Shown: one piece after another, positions 1 through 4,543 of the stretch
Numbering within the stretch: the first letter of the stretch is position 1
How the letters are laid out: each line of letters starts with the position of its first letter
Notes under the pieces: model-generated
Told to the model about the DNA's origin: nothing
What the model saw: the letters and a program-made list of their open reading frames with translations, nothing else
Databases searched by the model: none
NCBI GenBank assembly: GCA_016649585.1
Contig: JAENXH010000096.1
Span: 1-5,774 of the forward strand
Source of the DNA: Methanosarcinales archaeon
Lineage (GTDB): Archaea; Halobacteriota; Syntropharchaeia; Alkanophagales; Methanospirareceae
Reading direction: 5' to 3'
DNA length: 5,774 nucleotides
Translations under genes and position numbers: made by a program

Positions 1-12
1 CTTAATATCCCG

Positions 13-180
13 TTATTTCGCCTTCCTCACCGTTAGCTCCATCTCCGCCCAATCCTCTTTCACACCCTTTAACACGCAAACTGAACCGACAATTGCTCTT
101 CCTATAATGTTCTGCACGAACGCATTCACGTCTACCTCTTCCCCATCTACAACTATCTTCAAATCTACATTTTCGTCCAT
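13..180 (-). CDS. Small conserved-looking hypothetical protein (55 aa) downstream of moaA
   Basis: This short reading frame encodes 55 residues beginning MDENVDLKIVVDGEEVDVNA and ending in a basic VRKAK tail. I do not recognise a function. The pattern is two beta-like segments (residues 6-11 and 16-18, around a DGEE turn), a central helix-like FVQNIIGRAIVGSVCVLKGV (21-40) and a closing strand EMELTVRK (46-53). It vaguely resembles very small uncharacterised archaeal proteins with a 'nG.evplN.FVq.i...i.gmv.sLkGv' layout; that comparison is from memory. The ATG at 180 was chosen over an in-frame ATG six bases upstream (186) because a GGAGG Shine-Dalgarno sequence lies 8 bases before it, whereas the upstream ATG would leave only 2 bases. 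This is the best ribosome binding site in the window. The gene starts 32 bases after the moaA stop on the same strand, so it is probably co-transcribed. Confidence 0.75.
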   Translation of the reverse strand: MDENVDLKIVVDGEEVDVNAFVQNIIGRAIVGSVCVLKGVKEDWAEMELTVRKAK

Positions 181-190
181 CTTCATTCCC

Positions 191-197
191 TCCTCTC
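191..197 (-). promoter_or_regulatory. Shine-Dalgarno site of the 55-aa gene
   Basis: On the minus strand the sequence GAGGAGGGA stands immediately upstream of the small gene. GGAGG is 8 bases from the ATG at 180 and only 2 bases from the ATG at 186, which decides the start in favour of 180. No other gene in this window has such a strong site. Confidence 0.6.
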
Positions 198-212
198 CTA
201 TTCTATAACATT

Positions 213-1151
213 TTACCGATAAAACGGCTCTCTATACTTCATCGCCAACTTTAATTGTGTCAGTATATGCCTCTCGTCCACCTGCTCTACTGGCACGAGA
301 TTGTCGTCTTTGAGCAAACAGCCTTTGAGCTTTCCATCTGACGTTATTCGTAACCGCGAGCAGTTGGCGCAGAACTCCGTGTTATCTATCGGATGAACAA
401 CTTCTACCTCTACACCATCTACAATATACTTCTTCCTCCGCTGCAGCTCCCTCGTTTTTATACTCGATGCCTTCGATTTGAGTTCATCCTCGACTTTACC
501 GAAATTAGGTTTATACTGTAACATCGGCGGGTTAAAGGAAGGCATCAATTCTATGGGCTGCAGGATTGCCGCTCCTTGAACTCCTCTTTTGTTACACTCG
601 CGCACGAAATTCACCATATCCCCAATCTCATCATCGTTTATTCCTTTGAGGAGAACCATGTTCAGCTTGATAGGTGTAAGCCCCGCATCAATCGCACTGT
701 AAATGCCATCAATCACCTGTGGAAGGTTGTTTTTTGAACGCGTGATTGAATCGTATCGCTCTTCTTTAAGGGTATCCAGGCTGACGTTCACCCTATCCAG
801 GCCTGCATCCGCAAGTTCAGCCGCGTATTTGCTCAAGAATAAGCCATTTGTCGTTACCGAGATGTCGTTTTCAAATGATCTCATACCCTGAACAATCTCT
901 ACGAGGTCATTGCGCATCAAAGGCTCGCCACCCGAAAATTTTATCTTCCTTATGTCGAAATAAGCTGATGCAACGCGTGCTATCTCGATTACAAGCTCAG
1001 CACTGATTTCTCCCCTATCCTTTTGCTCTCTACTCTCACCCTCCCCATGACAATAGATGCAGTTCAAGGTACACCGGTTTGTAAGCGAGAACCGCAAACT
1101 CCTTATCCCCCTACCATAAGCATCTACTAACCGTTCTTTATCTCTTTTCAT
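213..1151 (-). CDS. moaA: GTP 3',8-cyclase MoaA (molybdenum cofactor biosynthesis, radical SAM)
   Basis: MoaA converts GTP to 3',8-cyclo-7,8-dihydro-GTP, the first step of molybdopterin/tungstopterin synthesis, in the cytoplasm. At 312 residues it is normal archaeal MoaA length. The N-terminal radical-SAM cluster motif CxxxCxxC is C27, C31 and C34; the SAM-binding GGEP is at 74-77; NVSLDTL is at 122-128. The second, MoaA-specific 4Fe-4S site is C261-x2-C264-x13-C278, with R266 and R268 in the CANCSRLR segment that binds GTP in characterised enzymes. The second cluster separates it from other radical SAM families. The C-terminus is YREPFYR, so the terminal Gly-Gly of many bacterial and eukaryotic MoaA proteins is absent. 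The start overlaps the stop of the upstream nucleotidyltransferase gene (ATGA, 4 bases), implying translational coupling. No strong Shine-Dalgarno is seen; GTGAT lies a few bases before the ATG. Confidence 0.95.
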   Translation of the reverse strand: MKRDKERLVDAYGRGIRSLRFSLTNRCTLNCIYCHGEGESREQKDRGEISAELVIEIARVASAYFDIRKIKFSGGEPLMRNDLVEIVQGMRSFENDISVTTNGLFLSKYAAELADAGLDRVNVSLDTLKEERYDSITRSKNNLPQVIDGIYSAIDAGLTPIKLNMVLLKGINDDEIGDMVNFVRECNKRGVQGAAILQPIELMPSFNPPMLQYKPNFGKVEDELKSKASSIKTRELQRRKKYIVDGVEVEVVHPIDNTEFCANCSRLRITSDGKLKGCLLKDDNLVPVEQVDERHILTQLKLAMKYREPFYR

Positions 1152-1492
1152 AAGCCTATCACGATTCCACCCTCTATCATCTTGCTAATTACCCCTTTCA
1201 TATCCTCGTATTCCCGCTGTGAATACACATGTGGTTCCAGGCGGGGTATATCGAGGATACTTTTAACGATGACGTATGCGTCTTCCTTTTCCTCTCCTTT
1301 GTATACAACAAGCAGGTCCACATCGCTTGCCACGGTATAGTTCCTCTTAGCAAAAGAACCAAATAAGACAACCATAGAGGTAGAAAGTTTCTCATTTAGC
1401 TCTTCTAATTTTTTTCTTATCTCCTGAACGAGCCATTCCGTATCATAGTTTGGATAGAAGACCCGAACAGAACCTGACGATTTTATCTGCAT
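1148..1492 (-). CDS. MNT-type minimal nucleotidyltransferase (MntA-like partner of HEPN)
   Basis: A small DNA-polymerase-beta-superfamily nucleotidyltransferase of 114 residues. The hallmark GSx10DxD is complete: G45-S46, then D57 and D59 in GSFAKRNYTVASDVDLLVVY, using the start proposed here. A later LEPHVYS segment (about 85-91) is typical of archaeal MNT proteins and may supply the third acidic residue. In the characterised MntA/HepT pair the enzyme adds AMP to the HEPN toxin and inactivates it; the same role here is inferred from motif and context. The frame stays open to an ATG at 1558 (136 aa), but those extra 22 residues lie inside the HEPN gene and look unlike the family, whereas MQIKSSGSVRVFYPNYD fits a normal N-terminus. 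Even from 1492 it overlaps the HEPN gene by 50 bases. It ends in a 4-base overlap with moaA. Confidence 0.85.
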   Translation of the reverse strand: MQIKSSGSVRVFYPNYDTEWLVQEIRKKLEELNEKLSTSMVVLFGSFAKRNYTVASDVDLLVVYKGEEKEDAYVIVKSILDIPRLEPHVYSQREYEDMKGVISKMIEGGIVIGL

Positions 1493-1835
1493 GTCCAACC
1501 AGCCTATTTGCCTCCTCTTTAATGTATCTCCTCCTTGGCGAGCCAGAAGGATGAGCATTTGGATATCTTGTGGGGATATAAGCTTTATCCAGTTCTAAAG
1601 CAGCATTAATAAAATCCTCTGTGACATTATGTCGCTTAGCTAACTCAGTTAGCAAATCAGCAACAGAATGCCCCCACGCTTCGGCTCCTAACTTCTGAAA
1701 TACTGCCTTTACTGCTTTCTCCGCCGCTTGCTGTGCTGAGAAACATGCCCAATTGTAATAGCCCCGCTCAGCATCGCTTTTTGCATGCTCCAAATCACCT
1801 TCTGCTTCGTCTATCCAATCTTTGCTCCTTTCCAT
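1443..1835 (-). CDS. HEPN-domain protein (putative HepT-like RNase toxin)
   Basis: A 130-residue protein of the HEPN family (PF05168 style): helical, with an N-terminal WIDEAEGDLEHA (7-18), the family signature YNWACFSAQQAAEKAVKA (27-44), WGHSVADLL (54-62) and LDKAYIPTRYPNAHPSG (82-98). R90-YPNA-H95 fits the RX4-6H motif of HEPN ribonucleases, although many members of this subfamily have, as I recall, an aromatic residue at that histidine position, so catalysis is not certain. The tyrosine two residues after the histidine in HepT (RX4HXY) is absent. Such proteins are nearly always encoded beside an MNT nucleotidyltransferase, as here, where the next gene overlaps it. The family is known to form toxin-antitoxin-like complexes; substrate and activity in this organism are unknown. 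GAGGG lies about 7 bases before the ATG and acts as a plausible ribosome binding site. Confidence 0.88.
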   Translation of the reverse strand: MERSKDWIDEAEGDLEHAKSDAERGYYNWACFSAQQAAEKAVKAVFQKLGAEAWGHSVADLLTELAKRHNVTEDFINAALELDKAYIPTRYPNAHPSGSPRRRYIKEEANRLVGHADKIVRFCSGLLSKL

Positions 1836-1867
1836 TGGTTACCCTCTCACTATACTTATCAAACTTT

Positions 1868-1882
1868 TAGGGGTTTATCTAT
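1868..1882 (-). promoter_or_regulatory. Weak TATA-like promoter candidate for the HEPN-MNT-moaA cluster
   Basis: On the minus strand the 61-base gap between the protease stop and the HEPN start contains TAATAGATAAAC, 33-47 bases upstream of the HEPN ATG, where an archaeal TATA box would be expected for a short leader. The match is poor, so read-through from the protease gene is an alternative. Confidence 0.3.
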
Positions 1883-1885
1883 TAC

Positions 1886-1891
1886 AAAAAA
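1886..1891 (-). terminator. Possible oligo-T terminator after the site-2 protease gene
   Basis: A run of six T on the minus strand begins about 6 bases after the protease stop codon. Oligo-T tracts without a hairpin are typical archaeal terminators. Six T is marginal, so this is tentative. Confidence 0.3.
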
Positions 1892-1896
1892 TTGAG

Positions 1897-2481
1897 TTAT
1901 AGTATCATACTCACTACCAGCATAAGAATCGTAATTCCTAATGCAATACCATATACGCGTCTATCCCACGCTAACACCTTCCTCCCATCCAATACGCTAA
2001 TCGGAATCATATTGAAAGCAGCGAGCCATGCATTTATCATCATCCCAAACTTGCCGATCAATCCAACTATGCCGGACGGAGCGAGGCTGAAAAGTGCGAA
2101 GAAAAGTAACGCTAAAGTCACGTTCATCATCGGGCCTGCGATCGCTATCTTTCCACTCTCCACTCTAGTGAGATACGGATTGAAGATCATAACAGCCCCG
2201 GGCGCTACAAATATGAAGCCCATAAACGCGGTTACTATCGCCATAAGTAACATAAGTGGTGCCATCCTGAACTCAGACCATGCGCCGTATCGTTGCGCGA
2301 CCACTTTATGAGCGAGTTCATGGAAGATGAAAGCAAAACCAACGGTAACCGCGGAGATAACGAAAATAGTAAATATATCGAGCGGGTACCATCTACGCAG
2401 GATAATGGTAAATGCAAGAGCTATTGCAAGCCATGCTATCACCAGATGCTTTATTTCCGTTTCGCTTGTTTTTATCTGCAT
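1897..2481 (-). CDS. Minimal site-2 protease-like membrane metallopeptidase (family M50)
   Basis: A 194-residue integral membrane protein with the zinc-protease signature HELAH at 54-58 (H54, E55, H58), inside the second hydrophobic segment. The second family motif is NMIPISVLDG (157-166), in which D165 should be the third zinc ligand. Further hydrophobic segments lie at about 12-29, 38-56, 74-100, 111-135, 147-161 and 177-194, and AGPMMN (115-120) is the usual glycine/asparagine turn of archaeal M50 enzymes. No PDZ or CBS domain is present, so this is the bare protease core. Such proteases cut transmembrane helices, often to release regulators, but the substrate here is unknown. The ATG at 2481 follows AGAGAAA and stands only 25 bases downstream of tRNA-Gln on the same strand, so it probably shares the tRNA transcript. 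No regulator gene is adjacent. Confidence 0.9.
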   Translation of the reverse strand: MQIKTSETEIKHLVIAWLAIALAFTIILRRWYPLDIFTIFVISAVTVGFAFIFHELAHKVVAQRYGAWSEFRMAPLMLLMAIVTAFMGFIFVAPGAVMIFNPYLTRVESGKIAIAGPMMNVTLALLFFALFSLAPSGIVGLIGKFGMMINAWLAAFNMIPISVLDGRKVLAWDRRVYGIALGITILMLVVSMIL

Positions 2482-2506
2482 TTTCTCTACAATGATTAAC
2501 TTTAGA

Positions 2507-2579
2507 TAGCCCAGGACGGATTCGAACCGTCGTCACGAGGTCCAGAGCCTCGGATGATTGACCGCTACACTACCGGGCT
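2507..2579 (-). tRNA. tRNA-Gln (anticodon CTG)
   Basis: A 73-base cloverleaf folds on the minus strand. The acceptor stem is AGCCCGG paired with CTGGGCT (one G-T pair, A1-T72), followed by discriminator A. The anticodon stem CGAGG/CCTCG encloses loop CTCTGGA, whose anticodon CTG occupies 2543-2545 and reads CAG (Gln). The variable region is TGAC, and the T arm is GACGG-TTCGAAT-CCGTC. The D stem is short and weak (GTG with CAT). There is no intron and no encoded CCA, so CCA must be added after transcription. In archaea this tRNA is normally charged through Glu-tRNA-Gln amidation; that is family knowledge, not visible here. Confidence 0.95.
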
Positions 2580-2603
2580 ATATAAATTTCTTATCTGTTC
2601 TGT

Positions 2604-2612
2604 TATTTTAAA
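2604..2612 (-). promoter_or_regulatory. TATA box of tRNA-Gln
   Basis: TTTAAAATA on the minus strand lies 25-33 bases upstream of the mature tRNA 5' end, the expected archaeal position, in a 96-base gap (2580-2675) otherwise empty of genes. An AT-rich AATTTATA directly before the tRNA is the probable transcription start area. The same promoter may drive the protease gene downstream. Confidence 0.55.
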
Positions 2613-2675
2613 GAGATAAAAATCATATGATCTACCTGCCTATCAAAAACTTCGCTTCCCAAAATTCTTTTGATA

Positions 2676-3389
2676 TTAATATTCTCTTCTCTTCGACTTT
2701 GCTACTGCGAGCACGGCGCTCAATATGCTGATTAATGCGAGCACCCCGAAGAAGTTGTATTCTGGCACTGGTATTGGCGTTGGTACGGGATCCATTTTTG
2801 GGAAGAGGAGTTCATGGGTGTGGGCGTGTCCTGCACGAAGAAGTCAAAAGAATTGTTATTCGTGTCTTGACAAGGGGCATAGCCATAGCTTAAAGATTTC
2901 CTTTCGATGCTTTTGCCTTTATCTGGCACAGGAGCAGGTGATGCTTCACACAACCCCGCAGCACTACCATATCCTACGGTATCAATTAATATCTTCAGTG
3001 GACTCTTTCAGCCTTAGCTCATCGCCTGCATTAGCGAGAAAATAGTATGGAAGATTGGTATTATCAGCATCAGGCCAGCTGGCATTATCTATTTTATATT
3101 CGGTATTATTATACACAACGAGATAAAATCCATGACATGGAATTGTCCCACTAAGTGTGCAGGATTTACCATCATTATCCTCTAACTTACACCCAGTTAG
3201 AACTATGTCATTATCAGTTGGATTATACAACTCAACAAACTCACCTTTAGCAGAAACAGTTGGATCTGGATAAACTTCGCTTATCACCACATGTGCAGGA
3301 ACTTCTTGAGCAATCGTCATTGGAACGAATGCGAATAAGAAAATCGCCGTTATTCCTATTAAAATCACTTTCTTATTTTCGCTATTCAT
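2676..3389 (-). pseudogene. Secreted lamin-tail-domain protein with archaeosortase-like C-terminal anchor, split by two frameshifts
   Basis: Three pieces in different frames rebuild one 237-residue protein. Piece one (3389-2985) has a signal peptide (residues 1-27, basic start, hydrophobic 8-23, A-x-A-like TIA cut) and the start of a lamin-tail domain (HVVISEVYPDP, then GEFVELYNPTD at 49-59), then hits a stop at 2982. Piece two continues in another frame with IDTVGYGSAAG and the typical PDKGKSIERK and DTNNNSFDFFVQDTPTP segments. Piece three returns to the first frame at about 2800 with a proline-rich VPTPIPVPEYN linker, a hydrophobic stretch and a KSKRREY tail. One extra base in 2985-2989 and one missing base in the T5G3 run at 2795-2802 would explain everything; the net length is exactly in frame. 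Either sequencing errors or a young pseudogene is possible. If intact, it would be a cell-surface protein anchored by an archaeosortase, with possible disulphides. Confidence 0.8.
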
Positions 3390-3419
3390 TTTCTCTCAAG
3401 AATTGTGTGGTGTTAAACC

Positions 3420-3427
3420 GGTATAAA
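3420..3427 (-). promoter_or_regulatory. TATA box of the lamin-tail gene
   Basis: ATTTATAC on the minus strand, preceded by the purine-rich CGAAAAGC that suits a BRE element, lies about 31 bases upstream of the ATG at 3389. Transcription should start about 10 bases before the ATG, giving a very short leader. The 75-base gap holds nothing else visible. Confidence 0.6.
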
Positions 3428-3464
3428 TGCTTTTCGGTTTCGCTTTGTATTTTTCCAGACTCAC

Positions 3465-4019
3465 TCACGCGTGTAAGCCCTTGGATAGTTTCACTCGGAA
3501 TTTCAAAACGAACGTGAGCAGAGCGAATATCAAGATGACGAGTTCGATTCCGCTGCCAATAATCGGTATTTCGGGCACTGAAGGGCGGGGCGTAATGACA
3601 TACACGAGTTCACCAACATTCCCGGGCACTATCCACGTGAAGAGAACACTCAAGCCTGTCTCCTTCAGACCAAACCAGAATAGGGGGTTATAGCTCTTTT
3701 CAATAAAGGGGTAGAAGAGAAACACACCGTTATAAAACGCATCCAAGAATATATGGGATGCCAAGAGCAACGATGCGAAGATGAAGTATCTGTCCTTTAT
3801 CGTGCTGACTTTTAACCGCTTGAGCGCGATCATAACGAGCAGCGGAACGAAGATTATAAACAGGTTGTGCAGTGTCGCGCGATGCACGCCGATAAAAGAA
3901 TCGAGGTCGCTGATGAGCCCGAACGGGAGCAGGAGCAGTGCGGGCTTGTACTCGGCGTCTTTCAGGACGGCGGCGAGGAAGAAGAGTGTAACCGCGAGAT
4001 GGAGCCCGATGCTTGGCAT
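3465..4019 (-). CDS. YdjM/DUF457-like membrane-bound putative metal-dependent hydrolase
   Basis: A 184-residue polytopic membrane protein with the motif set of the YdjM/DUF457 family: SDLDSFIGVHRATLHN (37-52; D38, D40, H46, R47, H51) and ASHIFLDAFYNG (87-98; H89, D93). These Asp/His residues are likely metal ligands. Family members are described only as putative membrane-bound hydrolases, so the substrate is unknown. Hydrophobic segments lie at about 5-22, 50-67, 78-100, 121-137 and 154-173. The frame is open to an ATG at 4130, but those 37 extra residues are hydrophilic, cysteine-containing and unlike the family, while MPSIGLHLAV at 4019 is a natural beginning preceded by AGAGAAA. The C-terminus PSVPEIPIIGSGI-(hydrophobic)-KFRVK superficially mimics an archaeosortase tail but is probably just the last membrane helix. 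A 115-base gap separates it from the gene upstream. Confidence 0.8.
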   Translation of the reverse strand: MPSIGLHLAVTLFFLAAVLKDAEYKPALLLLPFGLISDLDSFIGVHRATLHNLFIIFVPLLVMIALKRLKVSTIKDRYFIFASLLLASHIFLDAFYNGVFLFYPFIEKSYNPLFWFGLKETGLSVLFTWIVPGNVGELVYVITPRPSVPEIPIIGSGIELVILIFALLTFVLKFRVKLSKGLHA

Positions 4020-4050
4020 TTTCTCTATCAAATATACTTGATGTTTACAT

Positions 4051-4059
4051 TGTTTAAGC
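4051..4059 (-). promoter_or_regulatory. Possible TATA box of the YdjM-like gene
   Basis: GCTTAAACA on the minus strand, preceded by AAAGA, ends 32 bases upstream of the chosen ATG at 4019. This is a reasonable promoter spacing and supports the shorter start. AGTATATTTG closer to the ATG is the alternative, but would leave no leader. The rest of the 4020-4134 gap shows no gene. Confidence 0.35.
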
Positions 4060-4134
4060 TCTTTGCTGGCAGGCCGTTTTGACCACTGCTTCCATGAACA
4101 ATCATGTGTCTCTAACGCCGCTCCACGCAAACAC

Positions 4135-4407
4135 TCACGATTTCTTCAGTGCAACTTCTAATATGTCGCCGATGAACGTGCCAATTATGAAGATGATCAC
4201 GAGCACAACGACGCTGATGAATGTGCCAATCGCACCTGCGGCAAAGAGGAATACTCCACCGATGAACAGCCCGATCAGCCCGAAGACAACGCCGAGAATA
4301 ATGCCGTAGATCGCCCCTTTCTTGAGCAGTGCCCAGCGATCTTCCTTGCCCGGGTTCGCATAGCCGTACACGAGCCCGGCAACCAACGCCAGTAGTTCGA
4401 ATATCAT
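4135..4407 (-). CDS. Small glycine-rich membrane protein of unknown function (90 aa)
   Basis: A 90-residue protein that is almost entirely hydrophobic: a first membrane segment (1-17), a short charged loop NPGKEDRWALLKKG (18-31), a second segment (32-57) with regular glycine spacing (GIILGVVFGLIGLFIGG) like a glycine zipper, a third segment (about 59-80), and a basic end ALKKS. I cannot assign a function. The YGYANPGKEDRWALLKKG loop looks conserved enough to define a small archaeal membrane-protein family, but that is an impression from memory. Two charged clusters between helices suggest a hairpin-type topology. It has its own TATA box and is divergent from the dehydrogenase gene. GAGGG lies about 13 bases before the ATG, rather far for a Shine-Dalgarno site. 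Confidence 0.8.
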   Translation of the reverse strand: MIFELLALVAGLVYGYANPGKEDRWALLKKGAIYGIILGVVFGLIGLFIGGVFLFAAGAIGTFISVVVLVIIFIIGTFIGDILEVALKKS

Positions 4408-4450
4408 TTCTTTCTTTTTACCCTCTAAATTCTATACTATACGCTCGGAG

Positions 4451-4458
4451 TATATAAA
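4451..4458 (-). promoter_or_regulatory. TATA box of the small membrane protein gene
   Basis: TTTATATA on the minus strand, preceded by CGAAACGTT, which could serve as BRE, lies 44-51 bases upstream of the ATG at 4407. A transcript starting about 25 bases downstream would carry a leader of about 20 bases containing GAGGG. Confidence 0.6.
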
Positions 4459-4506
4459 AACGTTTCGAAATTCGCATTTTTATCCTTTTTAAAAATATAA
4501 TCTATG

Positions 4507-4514
4507 TATAAATA
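4507..4514 (+). promoter_or_regulatory. TATA box of the UDP-ManNAc dehydrogenase gene
   Basis: TATAAATA on the plus strand lies 30-37 bases before the ATG at 4544. Transcription would begin about 5 bases upstream of the ATG, giving a nearly leaderless mRNA, which agrees with the absence of a Shine-Dalgarno sequence. An AT-rich TTTTTAAAAATATAAT at 4484-4499 is the alternative and would give a leader of about 24 bases. Confidence 0.55.
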
Positions 4515-4543
4515 CTGAACTTGTTATCTACATACAGAATAGA

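Noticed and set aside
1493..1558. 22-residue upstream extension of the nucleotidyltransferase
   Set aside because: It lies wholly within the HEPN gene and would precede a natural N-terminus; kept only as a possibility.
1892..2311. 139-codon open frame on the plus strand
   Set aside because: It is antisense to the site-2 protease, whose HELAH and LDG motifs make the minus-strand frame certain; the plus translation has no recognisable domain.
2732..2953. A separate 73-aa cysteine-containing protein
   Set aside because: It is the middle, frameshifted part of the lamin-tail gene, starts only at a TTG, and ends in out-of-frame read-through of the proline-rich linker.
4020..4130. 37-residue upstream extension of the YdjM-like protein
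   Set aside because: The added residues are hydrophilic and unlike the family, and the ATG at 4019 has the same start context as two neighbours.
3781..4309. Plus-strand open frames of 71-86 codons
   Set aside because: They are antisense to the two membrane protein genes and have compositions expected from complementing hydrophobic codons.
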